Shown piece by piece: positions 44,549 to 55,866 of a stretch of 64,000 nt of DNA. The notes under the pieces are model-generated. The model ran no database searches. It was not told where the DNA came from and saw only the letters and a list, made by a program, of their open reading frames with translations. Both the position numbers and the translations under genes were made by a program. This DNA comes from Sulfuriferula multivorans (GTDB lineage: Bacteria; Pseudomonadota; Gammaproteobacteria; Burkholderiales; Sulfuriferulaceae). Location: contig NZ_BGOW01000001.1 in the NCBI RefSeq assembly GCF_003851125.1, positions 62,001 to 126,000 on the forward strand. Direction: 5' to 3'. Positions within the stretch are counted from its first letter, which is position 1; each line of letters begins with the position of its first letter.

Positions 44549-44995
44549 TTACGAATGTTCTGGACGTTCGACCTGCTCCGGACGTTCGACTCTCTCCGGG
44601 CGCTCGACTCTCTCGGGACGTTCGACCTTCTCCGGCCGTTCAATCTTCTCTGGACGCTCGACCTTCTCCGGCCGCTCCGCTTTCTCTACACGTTCAGCTT
44701 TCTCGACTCGTTCCACCTTTTCGTGTTTTTCGGCTTTTTCAATGCGCGTTTGATTGCGCTCCAGGCGCTCCCTGGCGTTTTTCAGTCCTCGGTTGTCCGG
44801 ATTTTTGTCCAGGTTTTTATCCACACTGGTCAATGCCTGACTCAACGGCTGTTTGGATGGAGTAGTTGTACTGGAGGTGCTGGTTGTACCACTGGAAACT
44901 GTGGTAGTGGCGGTATCAGCGGCCAATGTTAAATTAGCACCGCTGATTAAAAATATTGAGCTCAGCGCGACTGCAATGCGGGTTTTGGTAAACAT
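44549..44995 (-). CDS. Secreted protein with tandem E-R-P-E-K-V hexapeptide repeats
   Basis: 148 residues. A signal peptide (V-A-L-S-S-I-F-L-I-S-G-A-N-L-T-L-A-A) is followed by a Ser/Thr-rich linker (about 28-48), a helical charged segment (N-A-R-E-R-L-E-R-N) and about nine six-residue units of the form P/V-E-K/R-V/A/I-E-R to the C-terminus. The i/i+4 charge pattern could form a single alpha-helix, but the prolines would kink each turn. No family is recognised. CTCC-rich 18-base DNA units encode the repeats. Confidence 0.75.
   Translation of the reverse strand: MFTKTRIAVALSSIFLISGANLTLAADTATTTVSSGTTSTSSTTTPSKQPLSQALTSVDKNLDKNPDNRGLKNARERLERNQTRIEKAEKHEKVERVEKAERVEKAERPEKVERPEKIERPEKVERPERVERPERVERPEQVERPEHS
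44553..44720. repeat. 18-base tandem repeat array inside coding region
   Basis: Units of 18 bases recur about nine times (GACGTTCGACCTTCTCCG and variants on the plus strand). Substitutions between units are mainly synonymous or exchange Lys/Arg and Val/Ala. All units keep frame. Slippage could change copy number without frameshift. Confidence 0.8.
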
Positions 44996-45247
44996 ACGTT
45001 TCTCCTGTCAGGTAATGGTCCTTGGCCCACCGAGGTTTAACTAAAGCTTTAATAGCCCGGGTGCGCGATATCACAACCCAACACGGGAATCATGTCCACC
45101 ATAGGCCGATAGACGGTATGGTATGGGTGACGAGCGGCAACTTGAAAATTACAGGTTTGGAGGCTATAAAAATTTACGGCCATCGGCAAAAAGCCGGCGG
45201 CCGTATGTTCAGGAGGGCTATCTCCTGTTAATTCATGGAGTGGCTAC

Positions 45248-45718
45248 TTATGGGCGAATATAAGCGTAGCCTTGTCTTTGTTTTTCCATCAGCTCCACCA
45301 CACCCGCTTTCACGTAGCCAATATTCGGCAACATATCTTCTTTGGTGAGCTTCGTATTGGTCATGGTATTCTCGCAGGCAACGACACGCACACCGGTGCC
45401 TAGCGCTTCTGCCACGCGCGTGCCGACCTCCGAATCCATTTTCAGCATCCCGATGCCAGGGCCATAGGCAACGACTTCAATATCCGTGTTGCCTTTGCCC
45501 AGATCATGCTGGATATTTTTCACATTATTAAGCGTCAGATTCCATTTTTTTGGGTCCGCATCACTGACCTGAAACACCACCTTCTGCTTGCCCACGCCCT
45601 GCATTTCTGCGGAGGTCGCGTTGACCGGCTGGGTGCCGGCAGCGGTTGCGGTTAATGATGTGCCTGCTGCAAACACGGCTGCGGCCATCACTAAACTGCC
45701 GATAAGATTTGTCTTCAA
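45248..45718 (-). CDS. Periplasmic DsrE/DsrF-like protein
   Basis: 156 residues with a signal peptide (L-V-M-A-A-A-V-F-A-A-G-T-S-L-T-A-T-A-A). The mature domain has V-V-F-Q-V-S-D, L-N-N-V-K-N-I, E-V-V-A-Y-G-P-G-I-G-M-L and V-R-V-V-A-C-E-N-T-M, the DsrE fold with one conserved Cys. Cytoplasmic relatives relay sulfur; the exported subgroup has no proven function. Single gene. Confidence 0.82.
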   Translation of the reverse strand: MKTNLIGSLVMAAAVFAAGTSLTATAAGTQPVNATSAEMQGVGKQKVVFQVSDADPKKWNLTLNNVKNIQHDLGKGNTDIEVVAYGPGIGMLKMDSEVGTRVAEALGTGVRVVACENTMTNTKLTKEDMLPNIGYVKAGVVELMEKQRQGYAYIRP

Positions 45719-45891
45719 TTTTGTCTCCTTGGATTCACGGGTGTCATTGTAGGTATTTACGAAAGCAGCCGATTAAAATTGGCCGCCCCGCATATATAGA
45801 CGATACCCAAGGCAGTTATATTCCATCCACGAGCATGTTTTTAATATGCTGATCATGAAAATAATACAAATCAGGAAGTTATTGAAAGCAG

Positions 45892-46074
45892 TCAGAGCAT
45901 GAGAAATCGTTCAGCCACCACCAGGGCACCGAAAATAAGCACCAGAACGACGCCGAATTTGAGGACATTCCAGACGAACTGCACGTAGCGCCGGTCGCCG
46001 GTGAATAGATACAGTCCGCCGGAAACCACCAACGCCAGCAGTGTCAGCACAAACAGCAGGCGAATAATTATCAC
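45892..46074 (-). CDS. Small two-helix membrane protein
   Basis: 60 residues: a membrane helix (I-I-R-L-L-F-V-L-T-L-L-A-L-V-V-S-G-G), a short polar turn (F-T-G-D-R-R-Y) and a second helix to the end. It lies 6 bases after lpxC, so probably co-transcribed with it. The coding-like turn and position argue for a real gene. Function unknown. Confidence 0.65.
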   Translation of the reverse strand: MIIIRLLFVLTLLALVVSGGLYLFTGDRRYVQFVWNVLKFGVVLVLIFGALVVAERFLML

Positions 46075-46080
46075 GCAGAT

Positions 46081-46995
46081 TTATATCGCTGCGGCGTGCA
46101 GTTGCTGTATCCCTGCAGGCGCGACGGTTTCATCGTCAAAACTGACATACTCCCAGGCGCTCTGATCCTGCAGCAAAGTGCGCAACAGGCGGTTATTGAG
46201 TGCGTGGCCGGACTTGTACGCATAGAACGCGCCAATGATGGGATGTCCGAGAATATACAAGTCGCCGATGGCGTCCAGCACCTTGTGCTTGACGAACTCG
46301 TCTTCGTAGCGCAGGCCGTCGTTGTTCAGTACCCGAAATTCGTCCATGACGATGGCATTGTCCAGGCTACCGCCCAGCGCAAGACCATTGGCACGCAGCC
46401 ACTCAACCTCCTGCATGAAACCGAAGGTACGCGCGCGGCTGACTTCCTTGATATAGGAAGTGTTGGCAAAATCGAGCGTGATTTCCTGGCCGGATTTTTC
46501 GAACACCGGGTGCTTGAAATCGATGGTAAAGCTGATCTTGAACCCCTCAAAAGGCTCGAAACGGACCCATTTGTCCCCCTCTTTCACCTCGACGGTTTTC
46601 TTGATACGCACGAATTTCTTCGCCGCGTTCTGCGCTTCTATTCCCGCCGACTGCAGCAGAAATACGAACGATGAAGCCGAGCCATCCATAATCGGGACTT
46701 CCGGGCCATCCAGATCCACATATACATTATCCACACCCAGGCCAGCCAGGGCCGACATCAAATGCTCGACGGTAGCGACGCTGGTTTGACCATTGTCCAG
46801 CGTGGAGCACAGCCGGGTATCGCCCACCAGTTCGGCAGAAACGGGCATATCCACCGGGCTGGCCAGATCAACGCGACGAAACACCACGCCCGTATTGGGC
46901 GCAGCCGGGCGCAACGTCATCAGGACTTTTTCGCCCGTATGCAGACCCACGCCCGAGGCGCGGATCACGTTTTTCAGTGTGCGTTGTCGGATCAT
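46081..46995 (-). CDS. lpxC: UDP-3-O-acyl-N-acetylglucosamine deacetylase
   Basis: 304 residues. It catalyses the committed step of lipid A synthesis in the cytoplasm. Zinc ligands are visible: His in V-A-T-V-E-H-L, His and Asp in [10 protein letters not shown], and the later catalytic His in K-S-G-H-A-L-N. It begins [18 protein letters not shown]. The position after ftsZ is as in E. coli. Confidence 0.97.
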   Translation of the reverse strand: MIRQRTLKNVIRASGVGLHTGEKVLMTLRPAAPNTGVVFRRVDLASPVDMPVSAELVGDTRLCSTLDNGQTSVATVEHLMSALAGLGVDNVYVDLDGPEVPIMDGSASSFVFLLQSAGIEAQNAAKKFVRIKKTVEVKEGDKWVRFEPFEGFKISFTIDFKHPVFEKSGQEITLDFANTSYIKEVSRARTFGFMQEVEWLRANGLALGGSLDNAIVMDEFRVLNNDGLRYEDEFVKHKVLDAIGDLYILGHPIIGAFYAYKSGHALNNRLLRTLLQDQSAWEYVSFDDETVAPAGIQQLHAAAI

Positions 46996-47071
46996 GCAAA
47001 TATCTCTAATGAATCAGCGCATTATAGCGCGGATTCGGAAATCCTGACTGGCTGATTACGCCAGCCGGGAT

Positions 47072-48226
47072 TCAGTCGGCCTGTTTGCGCAGGAATGCCG
47101 GAATATCCAGCAACTCCATCCCTGACTGCCGCATTGCCTCGACTTGTGCTTCACGACGGTTGTTGCGGAATACGGCGGGTTCGGCTTCCGTGTTTTGATA
47201 TTCCACCGCTGAAGCAGCGTAGTGATCCGTACCGGTTTTAACAATTACCGGTTTCGGCTGGCTGCGCGCCACCGGGCTGCCCAGACCTGTCGCCACCATG
47301 GTCACCCGAAGTTCTTCACCCATATTTTCATCCACCACCGCGCCGACGATCACGGTCGCTTCTTCTGCCGTAAAGCTCTTGATGGTATTCATCACCTCAT
47401 GGATTTCGCGCATCTTCAGGTGGGCGCTGGCGGTAATATTCACCAGCACGCCACGCGCTCCAGCCAGGTTGATGTCTTCGAGCAGCGGACTCGCCACGGC
47501 TTGCTGCGCTGCCTGGCGCGCACGCTCGGCGCCACTGGCCACTGCGGAACCCATCATCGCCATGCCCATTTCCGACATCACGGTTTTCACGTCGGCAAAG
47601 TCGACGTTGACCAGGCCAGGGCAATTAATCACTTCGGCAATACCCGCCACCGCGCCATGCAACACATTATTGGCCGCCGTGAATGCATCCAGCATGGAGA
47701 CATCCTCACCCAGCACCTGCATCAGCTTCTCGTTGGGGATGATGATGAGCGAATCCACATGACGTGACAGTGCCTCGATGCCGGCATTTGCCAGGCGTAC
47801 GCGCTTGCCTTCGAACATGAATGGCTTGGTCACTACCGCTACAGTCAGAATACCCATTTCCTTGGCTACTTCGGCAACCACCGGTGCAGCACCCGTGCCG
47901 GTACCGCCGCCCATGCCGGCAGTGATGAACAGCATGTCCGCGCCTTCGATCAGTTCGGCGATACGCTCGCGGTCTTCCAGCGCAGCTTCGCGACCGATTT
48001 CCGGATTGGCGCCTGCGCCCAGTCCGCGCGTCACGCCCGTCCCCAGTTGCAGCTGGATTTTGGCCTTGTTGCGCTGCAGCGCCTGCGCATCGGTATTGAT
48101 GCTGATGAACTCCACACCCTGCACACCAAAATCGATCATGTGGTCGACCGCATTACCGCCGCAACCACCCACACCTATCACTTTGATAACTGCATCCTGC
48201 GCTTGTGTATCCACGATTTCAAACAT
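47072..48226 (-). CDS. ftsZ: Cell division tubulin homologue FtsZ
   Basis: 384 residues from the ATG at 48226; the AAAGGAG site lies 6 bases before it and abuts the alternative ATG at 48232. G-V-G-G-C-G-G-N-A and G-M-G-G-G-T-G-T-G-A-A-P bind GTP; N-T-D-A-Q-A-L also fits. It ends with the FtsA/ZipA-binding peptide L-L-D-I-P-A-F-L-R-K-Q. Assembles the division ring. Confidence 0.98.
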   Translation of the reverse strand: MFEIVDTQAQDAVIKVIGVGGCGGNAVDHMIDFGVQGVEFISINTDAQALQRNKAKIQLQLGTGVTRGLGAGANPEIGREAALEDRERIAELIEGADMLFITAGMGGGTGTGAAPVVAEVAKEMGILTVAVVTKPFMFEGKRVRLANAGIEALSRHVDSLIIIPNEKLMQVLGEDVSMLDAFTAANNVLHGAVAGIAEVINCPGLVNVDFADVKTVMSEMGMAMMGSAVASGAERARQAAQQAVASPLLEDINLAGARGVLVNITASAHLKMREIHEVMNTIKSFTAEEATVIVGAVVDENMGEELRVTMVATGLGSPVARSQPKPVIVKTGTDHYAASAVEYQNTEAEPAVFRNNRREAQVEAMRQSGMELLDIPAFLRKQAD

Positions 48227-48296
48227 TGCCATCTCCTTTATCAACAAATCAAAATTTACCCGAACCCCTTACTGCTCAACCCGCTACTGCTATCCC

Positions 48297-49532
48297 TCAA
48301 AAATTCTTGAACCAGCCCCTCATACGCTCCAAAATTTGCTTTACCGAACTCCCCGAGAACTTCATCGGCTGATGCCGATCTTGTTGATCCATACCTGCCA
48401 GCAGCAAGCCCACGCCCGTTGCATAGCGTGCGTTGCGCATCATCTCCGACAAACCGCCGGTGTATTGCGGCAAGCCCAGCCGCACCGGCATGTGAAACAC
48501 CTCTTCGCCCAAATCCACCATGCCCTGCATTGCCGCAGAGCCTCCGGTAATGACAATGCCGGAACGCATCAGCTCCTCGAATCCGCTGCGCCGCAACTCG
48601 GCCTGCACCAGTTCATAGAGTTCCAGTACGCGCGGCTCGATCACCTCGGCCAGGGTCTGGCGCGATAGCTGGCGCGGTCCGCGTTCGCCCACTCCGGGCA
48701 CTTCAACCATGTCGTGCGCCCCGGCCAATTGACGCAGCGCGCAACCGTGAGCGATCTTGATGTCTTCTGCGTCCTTCAGGGGAGTGCGCAGCGCCAGTGC
48801 AATGTCGTTGGTAATCTGGTCGCCGGCTATCGGTATGACTGCGGTATGGCGAATCGCCCCCTGGGTAAACACCGCGATATCGGTGGTACCGCCGCCGATG
48901 TCCACCAGCGCTACGCCCAGATCTTTTTCATCCTCGGTCAGTACCGCCAGTGCCGAGGCGAGTGGCTGAAGTACCAGGTCGCGCACTTCCAGGCCGCAGC
49001 GGCGCACGCACTTGATGATGTTCTGTGCGGCGGACACCGCACCGGTCACGATGTGCACTTTCACTTCCAGACGCACGCCGCTCATGCCAAGCGGTTCGCG
49101 CACATCCTCCTGGCCGTCCACCAGATATTCCTGCGGCAGGATGTGCAGGATTTGCTGGTCGGTGGGAATATTCACCGCGCGCGCCGTTTCAATTACCCGG
49201 TCCACATCGAGCTGGCTGACTTCCTTGTCTTTGATCGGCACCATACCGTGCGAGTTGAAACTTTTTATGTGGCTGCCGGCAATGCCGGTGTAAACCTCGC
49301 GGATCTTGCAATCCGCCATCAACTCGGCTTCCTCCAGTGCGCGCTGAATTGCGCTGACGGTGGATTCGATATTCACCACCACCCCTTTTTTCAGGCCGCG
49401 CGACGGATGGCTGCCCATGCCGATCACTTCCAATCCGCCTTCCGGTGTGACTTCGGCAACGATTGCAAGAATCTTCGAGGTCCCAATATCGAGTCCCACG
49501 ATCAGTTCGCGTGTATCTTTGTATCTGCTCAT
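48297..49532 (-). CDS. ftsA: Cell division protein FtsA
   Basis: 411 residues, actin-like ATPase that tethers FtsZ to the membrane. V-G-L-D-I-G-T-S-K and L-V-D-I-G-G-G-T-T-D-I-A are the phosphate loops; the inserted 1C domain lies between about 85 and 165. The C-terminal amphipathic membrane anchor is L-E-R-M-R-G-W-F-K-N-F. Starts within the end of ftsQ (four-base overlap). Confidence 0.97.
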   Translation of the reverse strand: MSRYKDTRELIVGLDIGTSKILAIVAEVTPEGGLEVIGMGSHPSRGLKKGVVVNIESTVSAIQRALEEAELMADCKIREVYTGIAGSHIKSFNSHGMVPIKDKEVSQLDVDRVIETARAVNIPTDQQILHILPQEYLVDGQEDVREPLGMSGVRLEVKVHIVTGAVSAAQNIIKCVRRCGLEVRDLVLQPLASALAVLTEDEKDLGVALVDIGGGTTDIAVFTQGAIRHTAVIPIAGDQITNDIALALRTPLKDAEDIKIAHGCALRQLAGAHDMVEVPGVGERGPRQLSRQTLAEVIEPRVLELYELVQAELRRSGFEELMRSGIVITGGSAAMQGMVDLGEEVFHMPVRLGLPQYTGGLSEMMRNARYATGVGLLLAGMDQQDRHQPMKFSGSSVKQILERMRGWFKNF

Positions 49533-50326
49533 CCTTGCTTTCCTTGCCCAGAGACCAAGCGGGCGCTATGTAATAAATCTCGGCGTAATTGAGGTTGACT
49601 GGAAGCTTCGTGCAATCCAGCATGTTTGACGGCAGCGACCGGTACACGCACCGCAAACCCGTTGGGGTAACGCAAATCCACATAAGTTACCGGTGTCGCC
49701 ACGTTGGCCAGCGTGCGCGGATACAGTTCCACGAAACTGCCCAGACGCTGGTCCATGTGCTCACGTCCCAATGCGATGTTCATGCCGTCATCCAGACGGA
49801 TACTCCAGGCCCGGCGTGCGCTCAGTTCCACTTCGACCGGCCGGCGGTGCAAGGGCAGCAGAATGCGGCTGAAATCGGCATAGCGTTGTGCCACTTCCTC
49901 CGCACTGCCGGGCGGCCCCGACAACAGCGGCAAGGTTTGTCCGGTCGCCGCCTGGAATACTTCGCCATAAGTGTTCAGCAAGCCTTCATCACCCCAGCGC
50001 GCCAGGGGTTTGTGTTCCTCCAGCGTCACTTCCAGCGCATCCGGCCAGTGCCGGCGCACACTGGCGCTGCGCACCCACGGCAGTTTGGTGAATGCGGCAC
50101 GGGCTGAATCCAGATCAACCGAGAAAAAATTGCCGCGCAAGTGCTGGTACACCACCAGATTCACCTGCTCGCGCGTCACATGCTGGGCACCATTCACCTT
50201 GATCTGGCGCAGATCAAACCAGGGCAAGCGCGACGCCAGCACCAGCAGCGCCCACAGCACGATGAGCGCGGTTGCCCACAGGCTCCAGCGGGTCAGGCGC
50301 GCCAGCGCGGCTTCGTCATCCCACAC
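49529..50326 (-). CDS. ftsQ: Cell division protein FtsQ
   Basis: 265 residues, GTG start overlapping the ddl stop by 11 bases. One membrane helix ([17 protein letters not shown]), then a POTRA domain ([14 protein letters not shown]) and the beta domain. A bitopic divisome protein that bridges FtsL/FtsB with cytoplasmic proteins. Confidence 0.95.
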   Translation of the reverse strand: MWDDEAALARLTRWSLWATALIVLWALLVLASRLPWFDLRQIKVNGAQHVTREQVNLVVYQHLRGNFFSVDLDSARAAFTKLPWVRSASVRRHWPDALEVTLEEHKPLARWGDEGLLNTYGEVFQAATGQTLPLLSGPPGSAEEVAQRYADFSRILLPLHRRPVEVELSARRAWSIRLDDGMNIALGREHMDQRLGSFVELYPRTLANVATPVTYVDLRYPNGFAVRVPVAAVKHAGLHEASSQPQLRRDLLHSARLVSGQGKQG

Positions 50327-51239
50327 GGGCCAACTCCAGAATTTTCAGCACCAGCGTGTCAAAATCCATTCCTGCCGCGCGCGCCGCCATCGGCACCAGG
50401 CTGTGATCGGTCATGCCGGGGGAAGTATTGGCCTCCAGGAAATACGGCTTGCCTGCTGCATCCAGCATCACGTCCAGACGCGCCCAGCCGCTGCACCCCA
50501 GCACTTTGAAAGCCTTGAGCGCCAGCGCCTGGATCGCCTGTTCCTCGGCTGCGGGCAATCCGCAAGGCACACGGTACTCGGTGTCGTCGCGCAAATATTT
50601 GGCTTCAAAATCGTAGAAATCCTTTTTCGGCACCAGGCGGATCATCGGCAATACGCTGTCGCCGAGAATCGCGCAGGTATATTCGCCCCCGGCAATGAAA
50701 CGCTCCGCCAGTACCAGCGCGTCAAACTTTGCCGCCTTTTCCCAGGCGGGTTTCAGGTCGGCTGCCGCAGTCACCCTGCTCATGCCGATACTGGAACCCT
50801 CGCGCGCCGGTTTGACGAAAATCGGCAATCCCAACTGCTGCACGACCGCCTCAAAATCCGTTTCGGCATCGAGCAACGCATACTCCGGCGTGGGCACGCC
50901 GGCGGCCTGCCACAGCAGCTTGGTACGCCATTTGTCCAGCGCCAATGCCGACGCCATCACGCCGCTGCCGGTGTAAGGAATGCCCAGCAATTCCAGCGCG
51001 CCCTGGATCGTGCCGTCCTCGCCATAACGACCATGCAGCGCAATGATGACGCGGTCAAAATGTTCGCGCGCCAGTTCCGGCAAATCACGTTCGGCCGGAT
51101 CAAACGCATGCGCATCCACCCCCTGGCGCAACAGTGCGGCCAACACCGCGGCACCGCTTTTCAGCGACACTTCGCGCTCGGCCGAACGTCCGCCCAGCAG
51201 CACCCCGACTTTTCCAAATGCTTTCATTACTTCGCTCAC
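50316..51239 (-). CDS. ddl: D-alanine-D-alanine ligase
   Basis: 307 residues. ATP-grasp fold: [12 protein letters not shown] near the N-terminus, [24 protein letters not shown] and E-A-N-T-S-P-G-M-T at the Mg-ATP site. The GTG at 51239 overlaps the murB stop (GTGA); ATG at 51227 is the alternative. Makes D-Ala-D-Ala for MurF. Confidence 0.96.
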   Translation of the reverse strand: MSEVMKAFGKVGVLLGGRSAEREVSLKSGAAVLAALLRQGVDAHAFDPAERDLPELAREHFDRVIIALHGRYGEDGTIQGALELLGIPYTGSGVMASALALDKWRTKLLWQAAGVPTPEYALLDAETDFEAVVQQLGLPIFVKPAREGSSIGMSRVTAAADLKPAWEKAAKFDALVLAERFIAGGEYTCAILGDSVLPMIRLVPKKDFYDFEAKYLRDDTEYRVPCGLPAAEEQAIQALALKAFKVLGCSGWARLDVMLDAAGKPYFLEANTSPGMTDHSLVPMAARAAGMDFDTLVLKILELARVG

Positions 51240-52219
51240 AATCTTGTCCCGATGATGCGTACTTCGCGTATCAGCCTCACCCCGGTATGCTTGCCCACCA
51301 GGTATTCCACTTCGTCAATCAGATCCTCGATATTGGCTGCCGTTGCTCCACCGGTATTGACGATGAAGTTGGCGTGTTTTTCCGATACCTGGGCGCCGCC
51401 AATACGCATCCCTTTCAGGCCGCATGACTCAATCAGGCGCGCGGCGAAATCGCCCGGCGGATTGCGGAATACCGACCCTGCATTGGGTAGATTCAGCGGC
51501 TGGCTGGCAATGCGCCGGTTCAACAAATCCTTGATACGCTGCCGCGATACGGCGCCGTCGCCGCGCGCCAGGCGGAACCAGCCGCCGACGAACCATTCTT
51601 CTGCGCCGCTGTGCAATGCCACATGGCGGTAACCCAAGGTGTATTCGGCTGCGCTGCGCTCGGTGAGATGCCCCTGACGATCGAGTGTCAGCACCTGCGC
51701 CGCCACATCCCAGGTTTCGGCACCATAACAGCCCGCGTTCATTGCCAGTGCGCCGCCCACGGTGCCGGGAATGCCGGCCATGAATTCGGCACCGACCAGG
51801 TCATGGCTGGCGGCAAAACGTGCCAGTTTGGGTGCCGCCACGCCAGCCTCGGCATACACCACGCCGTATCCCTCAACCGGCTCGTTTTCCCAGCTTGTGC
51901 CTTTCAGGCGCGACTCCAGCGCAATGCGCTTCAATGCGCCATGCAACAGCACCACCACGCCCTGCACGCCGCCATCGCGCACCAGAAGATTGCTGCCCAG
52001 TCCGGCGAACACCACCGGCAAGTCGGCAGGCAGTCCACGCAGATATTCGGCCAGATCGCCGATGTCGGCGGGAATATACACGCGCTCGGCACTGCCTCCG
52101 GCGCGCCAGCTCACATGTCTGGCCATCGGTTCGTGCAGTCGCGTCTCGCCACGTGCGGCGGGCAGGCTGCTGATCGCTCCGCCCGAGGCGGCATGACCGA
52201 GTTCTTCGCTACGTCGCAT
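51236..52219 (-). CDS. murB: UDP-N-acetylenolpyruvoylglucosamine reductase
   Basis: 327 residues from the ATG at 52219, which overlaps the murC stop by 11 bases; the open frame further upstream lies inside murC and is not coding. FAD-binding [11 protein letters not shown] and [15 protein letters not shown] are present; S-V-F-R-N-P carries the serine that protonates the substrate. Reduces the enolpyruvyl group to make UDP-MurNAc. Confidence 0.96.
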   Translation of the reverse strand: MRRSEELGHAASGGAISSLPAARGETRLHEPMARHVSWRAGGSAERVYIPADIGDLAEYLRGLPADLPVVFAGLGSNLLVRDGGVQGVVVLLHGALKRIALESRLKGTSWENEPVEGYGVVYAEAGVAAPKLARFAASHDLVGAEFMAGIPGTVGGALAMNAGCYGAETWDVAAQVLTLDRQGHLTERSAAEYTLGYRHVALHSGAEEWFVGGWFRLARGDGAVSRQRIKDLLNRRIASQPLNLPNAGSVFRNPPGDFAARLIESCGLKGMRIGGAQVSEKHANFIVNTGGATAANIEDLIDEVEYLVGKHTGVRLIREVRIIGTRL

Positions 52220-53606
52220 TGGCCGCCTCCACAATCTGGGCCGGTATCTGGCCGATGGAACCGGCCCCCATGCATAACACCACGTCGCCGTCCTGCACCG
52301 TATCCAGCACCGCGCGCGGCATTTCATTGATGTGCTCGACAAACACCGGTTCGGTCTTGCCCGCCACGCGCACCGCGCGCGCCAACGCACGTCCGTCTGC
52401 CGCCACAATCGGTGCTTCGCCTGCGGCATACACTTCGGCCAGCAACAGCACATCCACACCGGATAGCACTTTGACGAAATCCTCGAATACATCACGGGTA
52501 CGGGTATAACGATGCGGCTGGAATGCCAGTACCAGACGTCGCCCTGGAAATGCAGCACGCGCCGCCGCCAGCGTGGCGGCCATTTCCACCGGGTGGTGAC
52601 CGTAGTCGTCGATCAGCGTGAAACTGCCGCCAGTGGCAATTTCAATTTCACCGTAGCGCTGAAAGCGCCGGCCCACGCCGCTGAATTCAGCCAGGGCCTT
52701 GACGATGGCGCCTTCTGCCGCGCCGACTTCGAGGCCGACTGCAATCGCCGCCAATGCATTGAGTACGTTATGCAGGCCGGGCAAGTTGAGGGTGACTTCC
52801 ATCACACGGCGACCGCCGCCATTGATGACGCCGAAACGCATCTGACCGCCGCTGTGGGTGATATCCACGGCACGAATATCGGCACCGTCATTCAATCCAT
52901 AAGTGGTAATCGGTTTGGTAATGCGCGGCATGATCTCGCGCACGTTGGCGTCGTCACTGCACAGCACCGCCATGCCGTAAAAAGGAATGTGCTGCACAAA
53001 ATCCACGAACGCCTGCTTCAGGCGACCGAAATCGTGACCGTAGGTTTCCATATGATCGGCGTCGATATTGGTCACCACCGCCAGCACCGGAGTGAGGTGG
53101 AGAAAGGACGCATCGGATTCATCTGCTTCGGCCACGATGAATTCGCCCTTGCCCAGACGTGCATTGGCCCCTGCCGCTTCCAGGCGGCCGCCAATGACGA
53201 AAGTCGGATCCATCCCGGCCTCTGCGAGAATGCTGGCGATCAGCGAAGTGGTTGTGGTCTTGCCATGGGTACCGGCCACACCGATGCCTTGGCGCAGACG
53301 CATCAATTCCGCCAGCATGATTGCGCGTGGCACTACCGGTATGTGTTTTTCGCGCGCCGCCATGACTTCCGGGTTGTCGTCTTTCACCGCGGTGGAAACC
53401 ACCACGGCATTGGCACCTGCGATTTGTGTTGCGGCATGGCCGCTAAATACCTTGACGCCCAGCTTTGCCAGATGTCGCGTCGCCGCGTTCTCGGCCATGT
53501 CTGAACCGGTGACGACAAAGCCCAGGTTGACCAGCACTTCTGCGATGCCGCTCATGCCCGCGCCGCCGATGCCGACAAAATGCAGTTGTTTGACTTTGTG
53601 CTTCAT
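52209..53606 (-). CDS. murC: UDP-N-acetylmuramate-L-alanine ligase
   Basis: 465 residues from the ATG at 53606, overlapping the murG stop (ATGA). [14 protein letters not shown] binds the UDP-sugar; G-T-H-G-K-T-T-T-T is the ATP loop; D-D-Y-G-H-H-P is typical of MurC/Mpl. Adds the first amino acid of the stem peptide. Confidence 0.97.
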   Translation of the reverse strand: MKHKVKQLHFVGIGGAGMSGIAEVLVNLGFVVTGSDMAENAATRHLAKLGVKVFSGHAATQIAGANAVVVSTAVKDDNPEVMAAREKHIPVVPRAIMLAELMRLRQGIGVAGTHGKTTTTSLIASILAEAGMDPTFVIGGRLEAAGANARLGKGEFIVAEADESDASFLHLTPVLAVVTNIDADHMETYGHDFGRLKQAFVDFVQHIPFYGMAVLCSDDANVREIMPRITKPITTYGLNDGADIRAVDITHSGGQMRFGVINGGGRRVMEVTLNLPGLHNVLNALAAIAVGLEVGAAEGAIVKALAEFSGVGRRFQRYGEIEIATGGSFTLIDDYGHHPVEMAATLAAARAAFPGRRLVLAFQPHRYTRTRDVFEDFVKVLSGVDVLLLAEVYAAGEAPIVAADGRALARAVRVAGKTEPVFVEHINEMPRAVLDTVQDGDVVLCMGAGSIGQIPAQIVEAANAT

Positions 53607-54697
53607 GACGCCAGCTCCATGCATACCCGCGCTACGGTTTCGGTGGCATCCGGCTTCGCCAGGGCGCGCGCATGCTGCGCCATGACCAGCAGCTTTTCCC
53701 GGTCCAGGCTGCGCAACACCGCCGCCAGCCTGTCGGGGGTCAGTTCGGATTGCGGCATGAGCAACGCTGCGCCGGCTGCGCTCAAAAATTTCGCATTGCC
53801 GGTCTGGTGGTCATCCACCGCGTGAGGATAGGGCACCAGTACGGCCGGCACGCCCGCCGCTGCCAGTTCGGCTATGGTCAGCGCACCCGCACGGGTAACC
53901 GCAATATCGCACCAGGCATACACTTCGGCCATGTCGGCGATGTAGTCGCGCACCTCGGCAATCACTCCTGCTGCTGCGTAATTGGCGCGCAGGCTGTCTG
54001 CGTGGCGGGTGCCGGACTGGTGGATGACTGCGGGGCGCTCGGCTGCGGGAATCAGCGCCAGCGCGCGCGGCACGATGTCATTCAATGCCGCAGCGCCGAG
54101 ACTGCCCCCCACCACCAGCAAGTGCAGTTGCGGCGCCGTGCGCGTTTGCGGCGCCGGCAGTGCAGCAATGCTCGCACGCACCGGATTGCCCACCCAGGTG
54201 CTTGCCACCTTGCCGCAGGGCAACGGCTTGTCGCGCCCGCTCCTGAATACATCCGGGAAGCCAGTCAGCACGCGGTCGGCCACGCACGCCAGCACACGGT
54301 TGGCCAGCCCCCCCACCGAATTCTGTTCATGGATCACCAGCGGCTTGCCCAGCAGCACGCTCATCATGCCGCCCGGAAAACTCGGGTAGCCGCCCATGCC
54401 CAGCACCACATCGGGACGGTGCCGCAGCAACGCGCCGAGCGCCTGTGCAAACGCGACCAGCAGCGTCACCGGCAACAGCAATTTGCGCAGCACGCCATTG
54501 CCGCGCACACCGCCCAGCGACAGCCATGCCATGGTGTAGCCATGCTCCGGCACCAGGCGTGACTCCATGCCGTGGCGGGTGCCCAGCCAGACAATGTTCC
54601 AGCCGTGATTGCGCAGCGCAGCGGCGGCGGCAAGACCCGGATAGATATGCCCGCCCGTGCCGCCGGCCATGACCATGAGCGTGCGTGCGGTGCTCAT
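53603..54697 (-). CDS. murG: UDP-GlcNAc:lipid I GlcNAc transferase MurG
   Basis: 364 residues, GT28. [13 protein letters not shown] at the start, [11 protein letters not shown] and the C-terminal donor site [11 protein letters not shown] are all conserved. Makes lipid II on the inner membrane's cytoplasmic face. Overlaps ftsW by four bases. Confidence 0.97.
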   Translation of the reverse strand: MSTARTLMVMAGGTGGHIYPGLAAAAALRNHGWNIVWLGTRHGMESRLVPEHGYTMAWLSLGGVRGNGVLRKLLLPVTLLVAFAQALGALLRHRPDVVLGMGGYPSFPGGMMSVLLGKPLVIHEQNSVGGLANRVLACVADRVLTGFPDVFRSGRDKPLPCGKVASTWVGNPVRASIAALPAPQTRTAPQLHLLVVGGSLGAAALNDIVPRALALIPAAERPAVIHQSGTRHADSLRANYAAAGVIAEVRDYIADMAEVYAWCDIAVTRAGALTIAELAAAGVPAVLVPYPHAVDDHQTGNAKFLSAAGAALLMPQSELTPDRLAAVLRSLDREKLLVMAQHARALAKPDATETVARVCMELAS

Positions 54698-55866
54698 GAG
54701 CCCTTCTTTCCGCGCATCAGGCAGCGCGTTTCATGATCCACACGCAGCAGCAGCGCGATGGCGATACAGTTGGCGACGATCCCGCTGCCGCCGAATGACA
54801 GTAGCGGCAGGGTCAGCCCCTTGGTGGGCAGCAGCCCCATGTTCACGCCCATGTTGATGCACGCCTGCACGCCCAGCCATACGCCCACGCCCATCGCCGT
54901 CAGCGCGCAGAAATGGCGTTCCAGCACCGCCGCTTGGCGCCCGATCTGGAACGCGCGCAGCACCAGCCAGCCAAACAGCAGAATCACCGCGAGCACGCCG
55001 ACGAAACCGAGCTCCTCGGCAATCACCGCGAGCAGAAAATCGGTATGCGCCTCCGGCAGGTAGAATAATTTTTCCACGCTGCCGCCCAGCCCCAGGCCAA
55101 ACCACTGGCCGCGCCCGAACGCGATCAGCGCATGCGACAACTGGTAGCCCTTGCCGAACGGATCCGCCCACGGATCCATGAAGCCGACAATGCGCTGCAG
55201 GCGATACGGCGAACTCCAGATCAGCGCCACGAACCCGACGATCAGCAGCACGATCAGTCCGGCGAAAATGCGCAGATTCAGGCCGCCGAGGAACAGTGCC
55301 GACATGGCGATGGCAATGATCACCACGAACGCGCCGAAGTCCGGCTCGCGCAGCAACAGGAAACCGGTCAGCAGCATGACGATCAGCATCGGCATGAAAC
55401 CTTGCTTGAAGCTGTGCATGAAGGCGGCCTTGCGCACCGTGTAATCGGCGGCATACAGCACCGCTACCAGCTTCATCAGCTCGGACGGCTGCAGATTGAG
55501 AAGACCCAGCGGCAGCCAGCGCTGGCTACCGTTGACATTGCGCCCGACGCCCGGAATCAGCACGATCGCCAGCAACCCCAGACCGCCAATGAACAGCCAC
55601 GGCGCGGCGCGCTGCCACTCGCGCATCGGCACCTGAAATGCGGCAAAGCCTGCCGCGATACCGAGGCCGATGAACATCGCCTGACGAATCAGGAAGTAGG
55701 CCGAATTGTGGCCGGTGCGGCGGCTCGCCTCGGCGATGTCTATGGAAGCCGAATACACCATCACCAGACCGAAGGCGAGCAGGATCAGCGTGATCCACAT
55801 CAGCACAAAATCGTATTCCGGTGCCGCGCTGCGGCGCGGTATGGCGGCTGCGGTAGCGGTACTCAT
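54694..55866 (-). CDS. ftsW: SEDS peptidoglycan glycosyltransferase FtsW
   Basis: 390 residues with about ten membrane helices. [15 protein letters not shown] and [14 protein letters not shown] are SEDS landmarks; the Asp essential for polymerisation falls in E-P-D-F-G or its neighbouring loop. Polymerises septal glycan with FtsI. Overlaps murD by four bases. Confidence 0.96.
   Translation of the reverse strand: MSTATAAAIPRRSAAPEYDFVLMWITLILLAFGLVMVYSASIDIAEASRRTGHNSAYFLIRQAMFIGLGIAAGFAAFQVPMREWQRAAPWLFIGGLGLLAIVLIPGVGRNVNGSQRWLPLGLLNLQPSELMKLVAVLYAADYTVRKAAFMHSFKQGFMPMLIVMLLTGFLLLREPDFGAFVVIIAIAMSALFLGGLNLRIFAGLIVLLIVGFVALIWSSPYRLQRIVGFMDPWADPFGKGYQLSHALIAFGRGQWFGLGLGGSVEKLFYLPEAHTDFLLAVIAEELGFVGVLAVILLFGWLVLRAFQIGRQAAVLERHFCALTAMGVGVWLGVQACINMGVNMGLLPTKGLTLPLLSFGGSGIVANCIAIALLLRVDHETRCLMRGKKGS

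Noticed and set aside
43842-44753. 303-codon + strand ORF ending in S-G-R-S-T repeats
   Set aside because: The repeats are the reverse complement of the E-R-P-E-K-V array and the rest is opposite the outer-membrane barrel gene.
49971-51632. 553-codon open frame on the + strand opposite ftsQ, ddl and murB
   Set aside because: It has no family resemblance and is an antisense shadow of three certain genes in GC-rich DNA.
51236-52558. 440-codon version of murB
   Set aside because: The first 113 codons are inside murC in another frame; the MurB fold starts after the ATG at 52219.
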